Shown piece by piece: positions 46,803-58,075 of a stretch of DNA of 64,000 bases; positions within the stretch are counted from its first letter, which is position 1, and each line of letters begins with the position of its first letter. The notes beneath the pieces were generated by a model, which saw nothing but the letters and a program-made list of their open reading frames with translations, had not been told where the DNA came from and made no database searches. The position numbers were made by a program, and so were the translations under genes. Location of the stretch: the NCBI GenBank assembly GCA_046331705.1, contig JAXLQJ010000017.1, positions 62,001 to 126,000 on the forward strand, in the 5' to 3' direction. This stretch comes from JADJOY01 sp046331705 [NCBI: bacterium]. GTDB taxonomy: Bacteria > JADJOY01.

Positions 46803-46816
46803 GTGAATCCATTCAC
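46803..46816. promoter_or_regulatory. Inverted repeat at the transcription start of the MerR gene
   Basis: GTGAATCCATTCAC has perfect 6-base arms around CC. It lies directly downstream of the predicted -10 box, where a bound repressor would block the polymerase. Autoregulation by the MerR protein is the likely use. Confidence 0.5.
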
Positions 46817-46857
46817 GACAACCCAGGCAGTGCAACCGGCTGTGAAGGAGGCGAGCC

Positions 46858-47388
46858 ATGCCGAAGCGTCGCGCGAGGCTGACGGTGGGCGCTCGTAACC
46901 CCCGGCAATCCATCGACAAAAGCGGGTTCAGCGCGGGCGAGGCCGCGCGTTTGGCGGGGCTCAAGTACGCCACCCTCGCCTATTGGGACCGGAGCGGCTT
47001 CCTGAGACCGAGCGTCGCCGAGGCCCGCGGCGCGGGGAAAGGCCGCGGTCGCGTTTACTCCTTTCGCGATCTGGTGGCGCTGCGAACCGCCACGGAGCTG
47101 CGCAAGCAAGGCATCTCGCTGCAGAGCATTCGCGCCGTGGTTCGCTACCTCCAGGGGCACGGCATGGAGTCGCCGCTGGCGGAAGCCAAGCTGATCGTTC
47201 CGCCGAAATCCCGCGAGGTGCTGGTGGTTCGCGATCCCGAGCGTCTGTGGAGCGCGCTGCGCGAACCGGGCCAGGGCGTCATGCGGATGGTCGTCGAGAT
47301 CGGCATGGTGGAACGCGAGCTCCGCCGGGACCTTTCGAAGGATCTGCGCGCCGCGGAAGGCCGCGACACGCGCCGCTCGGTCGCCTGA
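46858..47388 (+). CDS. MerR family transcriptional regulator
   Basis: DNA-binding protein of 176 residues. The winged HTH at 24-95 reads FSAGEAARLAGLKYATLAYW and then RVYSFRDLVALRTATELRKQ. The C-terminal part has no Cys or His metal-site pattern, so it is not a metal sensor of the classic kind. An AAGGAGG site precedes ATG 46858. The MCP-like gene starts 100 bases downstream. Control of the chemosensory-like genes is possible but inferred only from order. Confidence 0.85.
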   Translation: MPKRRARLTVGARNPRQSIDKSGFSAGEAARLAGLKYATLAYWDRSGFLRPSVAEARGAGKGRGRVYSFRDLVALRTATELRKQGISLQSIRAVVRYLQGHGMESPLAEAKLIVPPKSREVLVVRDPERLWSALREPGQGVMRMVVEIGMVERELRRDLSKDLRAAEGRDTRRSVA

Positions 47389-47488
47389 GCGGTGCGAGCC
47401 CACCGGGGCAAATGGTACGATTTTCGGGTTGTGTCGCACGACGCCCGGGGGGGTGCCGACGTGCGGCGCCGGGAGTCGAATCCACCCC

Positions 47489-48298
47489 ATGCCCCAGAGC
47501 GTCCGGGAACTTCTCGAGCTCGAACGTCAGCGTCGAGCCCGCATCGATCGTGCGCTGGGCGGCGTCGCGGAGGCGGTGCGCTCGATCGCGACGGCCAGCG
47601 CGCGGCTCGATCAAACGCTGCGCGATTGGTTCTCGGGCTCACCCGCTGCTGACGTCCCTGCGGCGCCCGCGAGCTCCCGCGCGGGCGCGGGCGAACCAAA
47701 CGCGGACGTGCCGGCGCGCGACGACACCGCCTGGGACGAGGCGCTCCGCAAGCTCGATGAGCTCTCCGAGGAATCGAACACGATGGCCACGCGCTTGCTC
47801 AGCGTCGTGGACATCGCCGATCAGCTCGACCGTCGGCTCGGTGCCGCCCGCGAGATCGCGGAACGCATCGACCTGCTGGCTCTGAATGCCGCGCTCGAGG
47901 CGACCCGATCGGACCCCGCGGCGCGCGGCGCCGCGCGCTCGGCGTCCGAGATTCGCGACCAGGTCGTGCGCTGGATTCGCGCCAGCCAGGAGCTCGGGCC
48001 GCTCGCGAACGAGATCCGCGAGGAGCTGGGACGTGCGGTGCTCGCCGCCGACGCCGCCCAGCGCCGCGCCACCGCGGCGCGCCAGTACGCGGCCACGGTC
48101 GAGCCGCCGCGCAGGGCCGTCGCCGGCGTGGTCCCGCACCCGAGCGCCCGCGGCGAACCCGCGCCATTCGCGTCCGCGCCGTCCGCCGCCAGCCCCGCCG
48201 ACGCGACCGACCTCACGCTCGAGCAGGCGGAGCGGATCACCACTGCGCTGGCGAACCTCGGCAGCCAGCTCGACGAGCTGCTCGGCACGCGTTCCTGA
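47489..48298 (+). CDS. Soluble MCP-like chemosensory protein
   Basis: Protein of 269 residues without a membrane segment or recognised sensor domain. Residues 90-215 are helical, and the hairpin-tip sequence of methyl-accepting chemotaxis proteins is kept as IDLLALNAALEATRSDPAAR. The MCP signalling domain is about half of normal length. The N-terminus is an Arg-rich coiled coil and Pro/Ala linkers flank the core. ATG 47489 is used. It lies 39 bases before a CheA homologue, so it probably activates that kinase. Confidence 0.7.
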   Translation: MPQSVRELLELERQRRARIDRALGGVAEAVRSIATASARLDQTLRDWFSGSPAADVPAAPASSRAGAGEPNADVPARDDTAWDEALRKLDELSEESNTMATRLLSVVDIADQLDRRLGAAREIAERIDLLALNAALEATRSDPAARGAARSASEIRDQVVRWIRASQELGPLANEIREELGRAVLAADAAQRRATAARQYAATVEPPRRAVAGVVPHPSARGEPAPFASAPSAASPADATDLTLEQAERITTALANLGSQLDELLGTRS

Positions 48299-48337
48299 CG
48301 GGAGGCGCCTCTCGATGGCTGCTCGGGAGCACGCGCG

Positions 48338-50284
48338 ATGAGCTCGGCGCGGGTGAACGCGCGCCTCATGGGCACGTATCTGGCCGAGATGGCCGAGCAC
48401 GTCCTCACCTGCAATCGCGAGCTGGCGGCCATCGAGCGCGGCAGCGCGAGCGCCGACCACGGCGCGCGCTTCGACACGCTGTGCCGCACCACGCACAGCC
48501 TCAAGGGCGCGTCCCAGGCGGTGCAGCTCGGCACCATCGAGACCGCGTGCCATCTGTTCGAGGAGGCGCTGCTCGCGGCGCGCGGCACGAGCGGCGCGGA
48601 TCGTGGCGGCCTGTTCCATCTCCTCTACGACACCGTCGATGCGCTGGCCGACGCCCATTCCCGACTGACGCAAGGCGCCAGCCTCACCGGCGCTCCCATC
48701 GAGCGAATCATCACCCGGCTCGCCCAGATGACTCGCGCGCAGCGCCTCGCCGCCGATGCCGCGACGGAGCCCGAGCCAGCGCCCCGCCCAGCGGCGCGCA
48801 CTCCGCCGCCCGCTGCACGCTCGACTCAGGCCGCCGAAGACTCGCCGCGAGCACCGGCGCGCATCCAGGAGGAGCCGCCGCAGCCCGCGCTCGGAGTCTC
48901 GTTTCGCGAGCTCTGCGATGGCTTCGAGAAGATGGCCCACGACCTGGCGGACGCGACGGGCAAGGCGCTGAGCCTGGAGATCGAAGGCGGCGAGCAACGC
49001 CTCGATCCGACGCTCGCGAGCGCGCTCAAGGACCCGTTGCGCCACCTGATCCGCAACGCGATCGACCATGGCACCGAGGCCCCTGCCGAGCGGCGCCACG
49101 CCGGCAAGCCCTCGCCGGCGCGAATCGTCACCGCATGCCAGGTCGACGACACACAGATCACCGTGTCCGTGATGGACGACGGCCGCGGCATCGATACCGC
49201 CGCCGTGCAAGCAGCGGCGCAGCGCCTCGGCCTGCCCGCGCCGACGAGCACCGACGAGCTGCTCCGGCTCCTCTGCCGTCCCGGGTTCACGACCGCGGCG
49301 CGCGTGAGCACGCTCTCGGGACGCGGCACCGGCCTGGACGCGGTGCGCTCCCGGCTGGACGAGCTCGACGGCGCGCTCACGCTTTCCCATCGGCCAGGCC
49401 TGGGCACGCGATTCGAGATTCGCGTGCCGCATCCCGGGCTTCGTCAGGGCGTGCTGCGCGTGATCGCGGGTGGGACGGCGTACGCGCTGCCGATTCGCGC
49501 GGTCGAGTCCGTGATCCCGCTGCGCGCATCCGAGCTGCGGACGCTGGGTGGCCGCGCGTATCGCCTGGTGGGTGAGCGCTCACTGCCGGTGGCGGTGCTC
49601 GACCTGCTGGTGGCGCCAGGCACCCGCGTGAGCGACGTCCCCGTGACGGCGCGGCCGCGCGGGATCGTGGTCGAGAGCGAGGCGAGCCAGGCCGTGGTGG
49701 CGGTCGACTCCGTCGGCGCGCTCGAGCGCGTCGTCATCGCCAAGAGCGACGCTGCGCTCGAGCCTCGCAGCCCACGCGTCGGCAGCTTCGTCGACGGCGA
49801 GGGCGTCACCGTGACGGTGCTCGACCCCGCCGAGGTCGTGGCACGCGCTCGCCACGCCACCTGGTCCGAGGTCCGCGACGCCGCGAGCAGTGCTCCCGGC
49901 GACGAGACGGACGCGCCGCGCATCCTGGTCGCCGCGTCGGGCACGTGGACGCGCGAGCTGCTGCGCCGGGTGCTGGAACGCGCCGCCTACCGGGTCTCGC
50001 TGGCGACGACCACCTCCGAGGCCGCGCGCATCGTCGCGGAAGGCGGCGCATCGCTGCTGGTCGCCGAGGGTCGGCACCCGGACGGACCCACCATCGACTG
50101 GGACGCGGTGCGCCGGGCGAACGGCGGGAGCGAATCGCCGATGCCCGTGGTGATCCTGGCCCAGCAATCGGCGGCCGAGCCCGACGAGTCGAGCGCGTGG
50201 CTCTCGACCGAGACCTTCCGTCCCTGCGACCTCACCGAAACCGTGAAGCGGTTGCTCGGCCGCTTCCCAGCGCGAGCCGCATGA
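48338..50284 (+). CDS. CheA-like histidine kinase with CheW domain and degenerate receiver
   Basis: Chemotaxis-type kinase of 648 residues. The HPt domain at 1-110 has the phospho-His in HSLKGAS (H53). A short dimerisation segment precedes the ATPase, with N-box HLIRNAIDHG, G1 MDDGRGID and G2 GRGTGLDAV. A CheW-like domain is at about 365-490. The last 120 residues are receiver-like but lack the acidic pair (ILVAASGTW), the phospho-Asp (LLVAEGRHP) and the Lys, so they are unlikely to be phosphorylated. No P2 domain is seen. The ribosome site is GGGAG. It lies between an MCP-like gene and a REC-GGDEF-EAL gene, the probable phosphate acceptor. Confidence 0.84.
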   Translation: MSSARVNARLMGTYLAEMAEHVLTCNRELAAIERGSASADHGARFDTLCRTTHSLKGASQAVQLGTIETACHLFEEALLAARGTSGADRGGLFHLLYDTVDALADAHSRLTQGASLTGAPIERIITRLAQMTRAQRLAADAATEPEPAPRPAARTPPPAARSTQAAEDSPRAPARIQEEPPQPALGVSFRELCDGFEKMAHDLADATGKALSLEIEGGEQRLDPTLASALKDPLRHLIRNAIDHGTEAPAERRHAGKPSPARIVTACQVDDTQITVSVMDDGRGIDTAAVQAAAQRLGLPAPTSTDELLRLLCRPGFTTAARVSTLSGRGTGLDAVRSRLDELDGALTLSHRPGLGTRFEIRVPHPGLRQGVLRVIAGGTAYALPIRAVESVIPLRASELRTLGGRAYRLVGERSLPVAVLDLLVAPGTRVSDVPVTARPRGIVVESEASQAVVAVDSVGALERVVIAKSDAALEPRSPRVGSFVDGEGVTVTVLDPAEVVARARHATWSEVRDAASSAPGDETDAPRILVAASGTWTRELLRRVLERAAYRVSLATTTSEAARIVAEGGASLLVAEGRHPDGPTIDWDAVRRANGGSESPMPVVILAQQSAAEPDESSAWLSTETFRPCDLTETVKRLLGRFPARAA

Positions 50285-50414
50285 GCCCGCGACGACGATC
50301 CATGCACCTGCCGCGCGCGCACGCGCGGGTGGCAAAGGGTTGCTCGACGATCCCCGTTTCGTTCGATAATGCGCGACCCCCGTCGCCCCCGGGGATCCGA
50401 AACCGGAGGAGTGG

Positions 50415-52241
50415 ATGACCCGTGTCCTGATCGCCGAAGACAGCCCCACGCAGGCCGAGCAGCTTCGGATGATCCTCGAGCACGAGGGCTTCCAGGTCGA
50501 CCACGCGGCCGACGGCGAGCGCGCGTGGGCTCTGTTCAGCGCGTCCCGCGAGCCCTACGACATGGTGCTCAGCGACGTGCTGATGCCCGGCATGACCGGT
50601 TACGAGCTGTGCCGCGCCATCAAGGAGCGCGGCGCGAATCCCTCGACCCCGGTCATCCTCCTGACCGTGCTGCACGACGCCGGCGACATCATCCGCGGCC
50701 TCGAATGCGGCGCCGACAACTTCATCACCAAACCGTACGAGGCCACGTACCTGGTCCGGCGGATTCGTCACATCCTGACCAGCCGCGGCGTCCGCGAGGA
50801 ATCGAGCCACAAGGTCGGCATCGATCTGGTCTTCATGGGCCGGCGCTTCACGATCTCCGCCCACAAGGAACAGATCCTCGACTTCCTGGTGTCCACCTTC
50901 GAGGAGTTCGTGCGCGCCAAGCAGCGCGAGCTCGAGACGCGGGTCGGTGAGGAGAAGCGACGGCTGATCGAGCTCGAGGCGCTCACCGTCCAGCTCGAGA
51001 CCGCCAACGCGCGCCTGGAACGCCTGGCGAACCTCGACCCGCTCACCGAGCTGCTCAACCGACGCGGGCTGGAGCGGGTGCTGGCGAGCGAGGTCAATCG
51101 CGCCCAGCGCACCGGCGCGCCGCTGGTCGCGGCGCTGCTCGACTGCGACGACTTCAAGCGCGTCAACGATCGGCTCGGCCACGCGGTGGGCGACGTGGTG
51201 CTCACCGAGGTGTCGAAGCGCCTGGAAGCGAGCCTGCGTCCGTCCGATCACGTCGCCCGTGTCGGTGGCGACGAGTTTCTGATCCTGCTGCCCGAGACCC
51301 GCTGGGCGGAGGCGCTCAAGGTCGCGGAGCGCGTGCGGCTCGCGGTCTCGGAGGACCCGCTGGTGGTCTTCTCCGAGCCGATCCGCGTCACCGCGAGCCT
51401 GGGAGTCGCGCGCCTCCCGTACGAGATCTGCTCGATCGAGGAAGTGCTCACCCTCACCCGGCTCGCGATCCGCGACAGCAAGCTCGCCGGCAAGAACCGC
51501 GTGTCGACCGCCGAGGTCGCGCGGGGCGGCGGCAACGGCGGCCATTGCGCCGACGTCCGCGAGCTCTTGCGGCAGGAGGACTGTTTCCGCGCCGTCTCGC
51601 AACCGATCTTCCACCTCGGCGACGGAAGCCTGGCCGGCTACGAGTTCCTGACGCGCGGCCCCACGGGTCCGTTCGAGATGCCCGGCGACTTCTTCCGCGT
51701 CTGCCTCGAGAGCAACATCCTCACGCTCGTCGATCTGCGTTGCCTCAAGACCTGCATCGCGGCCACCCGCGATCTCGATCGCAAGCTGCGCTTCCACGTG
51801 AATCTGTTCCCGTCGACGCTGCTCGACACCCCGCCCGAGCGCTTGCTCACGCTCTTCCCCACCACCGCCGATCGCTACTCGTTCTGCGTCGAGATCAGCG
51901 AGCAGCAGTTCATCGCCGACCCCGCCGTGCTGCGCGCCCAGGTGCAGCAGTTCCGCAGCGCGGGCATCAAGGTCGCGATGGACGACGTGGGCTTCGGACG
52001 CAGCTCCCTCGAAGCGCTGCTGCTGCTCGAGCCCGACGTGGTGAAGATCGACCCGAAGTACGTGACGGGCATCGCTCACGACACCGGCAAGGAGCGCTCG
52101 CTGCGGCGCCTCGTCAAAGCGGTGGACGCCCTGGGAGCCGAGTTGGTCGCCGAAGGCATCGAGCACGAGCAGGATCTGATGCTGCTGCGCGACGTCGGCA
52201 TCCCGTACGGCCAGGGCTTTCTCTGGGGTCGGCCGAGCTGA
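50415..52241 (+). CDS. REC-GGDEF-EAL cyclic di-GMP enzyme
   Basis: Response regulator of 608 residues. The receiver (1-125) has D54 in LSDVLMPGM and a Lys in ITKPYE. The GGDEF domain (about 200-365) has an intact GGDEF at 284-288 with I-site RPSD five residues before. The EAL domain (385-608) keeps E410 (YEFLTR), the Asn of HVNLFP, EISE, MDDVGFG, VKID and AEGIE, so phosphodiesterase activity is also plausible. A linker coiled coil lies near 160-195. A GGAGGAG site precedes the ATG. It is likely phosphorylated by the CheA protein upstream; a terminator follows. Confidence 0.9.
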   Translation: MTRVLIAEDSPTQAEQLRMILEHEGFQVDHAADGERAWALFSASREPYDMVLSDVLMPGMTGYELCRAIKERGANPSTPVILLTVLHDAGDIIRGLECGADNFITKPYEATYLVRRIRHILTSRGVREESSHKVGIDLVFMGRRFTISAHKEQILDFLVSTFEEFVRAKQRELETRVGEEKRRLIELEALTVQLETANARLERLANLDPLTELLNRRGLERVLASEVNRAQRTGAPLVAALLDCDDFKRVNDRLGHAVGDVVLTEVSKRLEASLRPSDHVARVGGDEFLILLPETRWAEALKVAERVRLAVSEDPLVVFSEPIRVTASLGVARLPYEICSIEEVLTLTRLAIRDSKLAGKNRVSTAEVARGGGNGGHCADVRELLRQEDCFRAVSQPIFHLGDGSLAGYEFLTRGPTGPFEMPGDFFRVCLESNILTLVDLRCLKTCIAATRDLDRKLRFHVNLFPSTLLDTPPERLLTLFPTTADRYSFCVEISEQQFIADPAVLRAQVQQFRSAGIKVAMDDVGFGRSSLEALLLLEPDVVKIDPKYVTGIAHDTGKERSLRRLVKAVDALGAELVAEGIEHEQDLMLLRDVGIPYGQGFLWGRPS

Positions 52242-52275
52242 GCGGCCCGAGGGCGCGTCGAACCCTCCGCTCGCT

Positions 52276-52304
52276 CGTCGCGGCGGCGAAGCCGCGCCGC
52301 GACG
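52276..52304. terminator. Hairpin terminator between convergent genes
   Basis: Stem CGTCGCGGCG / CGCCGCGACG, 10 perfect base pairs with a 9-base loop that can form extra pairs. It lies between the REC-GGDEF-EAL stop (52241) and the TetR stop (52327) and can act in both directions. Confidence 0.7.
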
Positions 52305-52326
52305 CACGACCGACGCTAAGCGGCGA

Positions 52327-53019
52327 TCACGAGCCGACTCGTCCGGTCACCATCGCGAGCATCGACTCGATCAGCAGGGGATTGAAGTCGGCGACCTCGA
52401 ACGACTTGAGCAAGATCAGGATGTGGTAGTTGCCGATGAACGCCCAGGACGCGGCGCTCTCGTCGACCGACGCCGGGATCTCGCCTTGGCGCTTCGCTTC
52501 CTTGAGCAGCTCCGCGATCGCGTCGTGGAGCTGCAGGAAGATCTTCTTGAAGAATCGCAGCGGTTCCTTGAGACCAGCGATCCCTTCGGCGCTGTTGGCG
52601 GCGACCTGGTAGAGAATCGCCGCGAACTCGGGATGCGCATCGAGGTGCTGGTAGTAGAAGTGCGCGATCTTGCGCAGCGTCGCGAGCGGCGACGCACCCT
52701 CGCCGACCACCTCGGTGATGCGCTCCACGAAGAACAACGCCACCCGCTGGAACACCTCGCGGAAGAGCGCTTCCTTGCTCTCGAAATGCTTGTAGATGAG
52801 CGGCTCGGTGACGCCCAGCTCGGCGGCGATGCCGTTGACGGTGGTGTTGGCGTAGCCCGAACGCGCGAACTGGCGCGTCGCGCACTCCAGGATCGCCTGA
52901 CGACGCTGGTCGCGACTCATGCGCACTCGCGCCGGACCGGACCCTCCGGTGCCAGCAGCGGACGCTGGCGCGGTTGCGTCCGACGACGCGGGCCGCTTCG
53001 GGTTCGTCTCCAGCTTCAT
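52327..53019 (-). CDS. TetR/AcrR family transcriptional regulator
   Basis: Regulator of 230 residues. The HTH at about 40-85 reads YANTTVNGIAAELGVTEPLI and then YKHFESKEALF. A Pro/Ala/Thr-rich segment precedes it. The ligand domain contains FFVERITEVV and a C-terminal ESMLAMVTG region like fatty-acid-responsive TetR proteins. An AGGAGG site lies before ATG 53019. The start overlaps the DciA-like gene stop (ATGA), an unusual pairing for a TetR protein. Target genes are unknown. Confidence 0.88.
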   Translation of the reverse strand: MKLETNPKRPASSDATAPASAAGTGGSGPARVRMSRDQRRQAILECATRQFARSGYANTTVNGIAAELGVTEPLIYKHFESKEALFREVFQRVALFFVERITEVVGEGASPLATLRKIAHFYYQHLDAHPEFAAILYQVAANSAEGIAGLKEPLRFFKKIFLQLHDAIAELLKEAKRQGEIPASVDESAASWAFIGNYHILILLKSFEVADFNPLLIESMLAMVTGRVGS

Positions 53020-53366
53020 CGACGCCCTCCTGAGCGCGACGGGGCAGCACCCGAGCTCGCGCGCCCGGCGACGGCGAACTTGAGCTCGCGTGCATCGACC
53101 GCCGCCTTCACCCGCAACGCGTCCAGCACGCGCCGCTCCTCGAGCTTGAGATCTTGGCTCACGACCGGGTGGTCCACCTCGATCACGACGGCGCCGTCGC
53201 GCCACGCGATCGGACGACTGTGCGCCGCGAGCGTCGCGCCCGCGGCATCGGGCCACGCGCTGCGCAGCCTGAGCAAGACGCCGCCCGCGCCGAGATCTCC
53301 GCCAGCGAACATCCCGGCGAGGACATCCCCCAACGTTTCCGGTCGTGCGGTGCGTCGCTCGCTCAT
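53016..53366 (-). CDS. DciA-like (DUF721) protein
   Basis: Protein of 116 residues of the DUF721/DciA family, which includes the loader of the replicative helicase DnaB in bacteria lacking DnaC. Its core has AWPDAAGATLAAHSRPIAW followed by GAVVIEVDHPVVSQDL, ending in a Ser/Gly/Arg-rich tail. The start is taken as ATG 53366; the frame is open to 53456 but that extension is not conserved in type. No clear ribosome site is seen. It is translationally coupled to the TetR gene. A helicase-loader role is possible but cannot be shown here. Confidence 0.72.
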   Translation of the reverse strand: MSERRTARPETLGDVLAGMFAGGDLGAGGVLLRLRSAWPDAAGATLAAHSRPIAWRDGAVVIEVDHPVVSQDLKLEERRVLDALRVKAAVDARELKFAVAGRASSGAAPSRSGGRR

Positions 53367-53498
53367 CGGTGGCCAGTCGACCGTGGCGGCCACGGCTGCG
53401 GCAGAGTAGCGCTCGGGATCGCCCCAGCACAAGAAATCTTCGCGTCCGCGCCACATCCGCGAGAACCCTTCTTCGCTTGCCTGTTAGGATTCGCGCCC

Positions 53499-54586
53499 AT
53501 GGACGCTCCACTCGCGGGCGTGGCCGCGCTGGCGGCGGCACTGGGCCTGGCGGCGGCGGGGATCCAGCGCGGCGCGATCCGCCGAGAGCGTGCGCTCGCC
53601 GCGCGGATCGACGAGCTCTCGCGCGAGCTCGCCTCGGCGCGCGACCAGCTGGCGGCGCGGCGCGCGGCGAGCGCCGAGTCGCAGGCCCTCGAGGAACGAG
53701 CGCGCGCGATCGACGCACGCAAGCTCGAGGTGGATCGAGCGATCGACGGCATCGCCCGCGCGCAGCGCCAGCTGGTGCAATCCGAGAAGCTCGCGTCCCT
53801 GGGCCGGATGGCGGCGGGCGTCGCGCACGAGTTCAACAACCCCGCGCAGCATCTCATCATCAACCTGCCGTTCCTGCGCCGCGCCATCGATCGGCTGCGC
53901 CGCGTCCTCGACGTCGCGCTCGCGCTGCCGCCCGCCGATGCGGCCGCCGCCGAGCGGCTCGCGAAGGCGATGGAGGACGCGAAGCTGGCGCGCACCAACG
54001 CGGACCTCGACGAGATCCTCGAGGGCCTCGAGGAGGGCGCGACCCGCATCGGCGAGCTGGTGCGCGACCTCACGACCTTCTCGCGCATGGACACCGGCGA
54101 CCTCAAGCAGGTCGACGTCCACGAGGGCCTCGATGCCACCATTCGGCTGCTCGGCTATCGCTTGAAGGACCGCATCGAGATCCATCGCGACTACCAGAAG
54201 CTGCCCTCCATCCGCTGTCACGCCGGACAGATCAACCACGTCTTCATGAACCTGTTCGCGAACGCCGCGGACGCCATCTCGGGACGCGGCAACGTGTGGG
54301 TGAAGACCGAGCCCGTGGGCGGAAACCGGATCCGCGTCCGCATCAGCGACGACGGCTCGGGCATGAGCGCCGAGACCCTGGCCCGCGTCTTCGATCCGTT
54401 CTTCACCACCAAGGAGCCCGGGCGCGGAACCGGCCTGGGCCTTGCTACGAGCTACGACATCGTGACTCGACACGGCGGAAGCATCTCGGCACAAAGCGAT
54501 CCCGGCATCGGCACGGTCTTCACCGTGGAGCTTCCGCTCGAGCCCGAGTTCGTGGAAAAGCCCGCGTCCGCGGGGAGATCCGGCGA

Positions 54587-54590
<4 letters not shown>
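53499..54590 (+). CDS. Sensor histidine kinase
   Basis: Two-component kinase of 363 residues. A short hydrophobic N-terminal helix (5-22) may tether it to the membrane, followed by a coiled coil at 25-95 and no recognised sensor domain. The phospho-His is H110 in [12 protein letters not shown], the HisKA type of NtrB-like kinases. The ATPase has N-box [11 protein letters not shown]1 DDGSGM and G2 GRGTGLGLA. Its stop overlaps the start of the NtrC-type regulator (ATGA), so the two are cognate partners. Confidence 0.88.
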
Positions 54591-56103
<1,513 letters not shown>

Positions 56104-56107
<4 letters not shown>

Positions 56108-57312
56108 CCGCTGCGGCAGACGGCGACCGGCCCGTTCGCATCGCGGTTCTCGGGCTCGGGGCCGAGCTCGCGACGCGACTCGAACGCGATCTCGCCGCGG
56201 CGAACCAGGCCGCCGAGATCGTGAGGATCGACGAGACCGGAACGAGCGAGCTCTCGCGGTTCGGCGAGCTCGACCTGGTCGTCGTCGACCCCAAGAGCGG
56301 CAGTCACCCGACCGTCGAGCTCCTGACGCAGCTACGTGCCGCCGTCCCCGGCGCCGGCTTGATCGTGCTCACGCGTCACGCCGACACCGACGACCTCTAT
56401 CAGGTGGTGCGGCTGGGCGGGATCGAGCGCTACTGGATCCTGCCCTGGTCGCACGTCCACGCCGCCGAGCTGGCGCAGCTGGTCGCCGAGCGCAGGCTCG
56501 CCAACGAACGCGCCGCGCGTGAGCGCCGGCTGGCCGCGGAGTGTCGGGAGCTCGCCGCCGAGAACCGGCTGCTGCGCAGCGGCGCGAGCGGTGCCCGTCC
56601 GTGGAGCTGGTTTCCTCAGCTCAGCGAGGCGATGCAATCGTGCCTTCGCGCCGCCCGCGCGCTCGCCGCCGGCACCGAGGACGTGTGCATCGTCGGCGAG
56701 CCCGGCTCGGGGCGAGCCACCCTGGCGCTCGCGCTGCACACCCACGGCCCACGCGGCGCGGAGCCGTTCGTGCGCCTACCGGCGGCGCTGCTGCGGCGCG
56801 GGACGCTCGACGCAGGCGCCGCGGCACCAACCGAGACCGGCGAGCTGCACGGCGCGCTGCGCGTCGCCTCGAAGTGGGAAGCGGCGCGCGGCGGCACGCT
56901 CTTCGTCGCCGACATCGAGGATCTCGACGACGTGGCCCAGGCGGTGCTCGCGGGACTCGTCACCGGCGACCTGGCGGGCGGCCGCGAGACGCCTCGCCTC
57001 GTGGTGAGCGCCTCGGCGCATCCCCGCGAGCTCGGCGCCGAGGGCTCACTCCACCCGCGGCTCGCCGAGCGCCTCGCCCCCCACGTGATCGCCGTGCCGT
57101 CGCTCCGCGAGCGCGCGGCCGACCTCGCGCCGCTCGCGACCCAGCTCCTCGAGGAGTGGTCGGAGCGCGTGAAGCGCCCCGCCCCGGTGCTCGATCACCA
57201 GGCGCTGGCGGCGCTCGCGCGCCGCTCGTTCGAAGGCAACGTGCGCGAGCTGCGCGAGCTCCTCGAGCACGCCGCGTTCCTGAGCGGCAGCGGTCGCTTG
57301 GCCATCCACTGA
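56104..57312 (+). CDS. Degenerate NtrC-like protein (no sigma54 loop, no HTH)
   Basis: Protein of 402 residues with the overall order of an NtrC-type regulator but loss of function motifs. The receiver-like part keeps VVVDPKSG but its other acidic residues are weak. The AAA+ part has a changed Walker A (GEPGSGRATL, Lys to Arg), no GAFTGA loop, and RRSFEGNVRELRELLEHA near its end. The protein stops without a Fis HTH. It is translationally coupled to an intact NtrC-type gene. A regulatory role on that partner, for example as a mixed-oligomer subunit, is inferred. Confidence 0.75.
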
Positions 57313-57595
57313 ACCGGCCGCAGCGGACCCGTCCCGCCGCCGAAGCGTTGACGGTGGTGGAGGCGCCGCTGACGGCTTGCTGTCGGCGAACGTCGCGAAT
57401 TGCACGCGTGCGAACGCATCCCGCGCCGGCGGTCACGCGGGCGGCGCGAGCAACGCGGCGCTCCCACGAATCGGGGGGCGCCGAGGGGTTTCGATCGCGC
57501 CATCAATTCGAGACAGTTCCGCACGCTTTCCCGAGCCACGCTGGCATGGGCGTTGCTGATTCCCGCGCTCGTTCGACGAAGCGATCCCCAGCGCC

Positions 57596-58075
57596 ATGCG
57601 AGCCAGCGTCGCCGCCCCCCGGAATCCGACGAGCGCACGATCGTCGCGGAACGCGCTGGCGCTCGTGCTCGCCGTCGCCGGCGCCGGCGGGTGCTCCGCC
57701 CGCGCGCTCGAGCCGCGACTCGCCGACCACGCGTTCGCCAGCGCCTGGGCCAGCCCGCTGGAGGGACCTGCCGTACGCGACACGCGCTTCGGCGTCGACA
57801 CCGAGGGCGTGACGCTCTGGCTCGCGTTCGCCGACGTCCTCGACACCCACACCGTTCGAGTCCGCTGGCGCGATCCCTCGGGACGCATCCAGCGCGACAG
57901 CGGACCCATCGCGATCAATCGCGAAGGCGGATACCGTCCGCGCGCCGGCTTCAGCGCGCGCCTGCCGGTGCGCGACGCACCGGCCTCGTTGTGGCCAGGC
58001 GAGTGGATCGCGGAGGTCTCGTGGGACGAGCGACCGCTCCTCGCCCGCACCTTCGTGCTGACGGAGGCTCGATGA
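57596..58075 (+). CDS. Small predicted lipoprotein of the kinase-like cluster
   Basis: Protein of 159 residues with an N-terminal hydrophobic segment ending in AGGC (Cys33), a weak lipobox. The mature part is mostly beta strands with Trp residues (LWLAFADVLD, VRVRWRDPSGRI, WIAEVSWDERPLLA), like an immunoglobulin-type domain. No family was recognised. It begins a coupled gene run: its stop overlaps the next start (ATGA). The 283 bases before it hold no recognised gene. Confidence 0.65.
   Translation: MRASVAAPRNPTSARSSRNALALVLAVAGAGGCSARALEPRLADHAFASAWASPLEGPAVRDTRFGVDTEGVTLWLAFADVLDTHTVRVRWRDPSGRIQRDSGPIAINREGGYRPRAGFSARLPVRDAPASLWPGEWIAEVSWDERPLLARTFVLTEAR

Noticed and set aside
57377-57559. 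Small open frame of 60 codons in the gap before the lipoprotein gene
   Set aside because: No ribosome site, no recognisable residues, and random composition.
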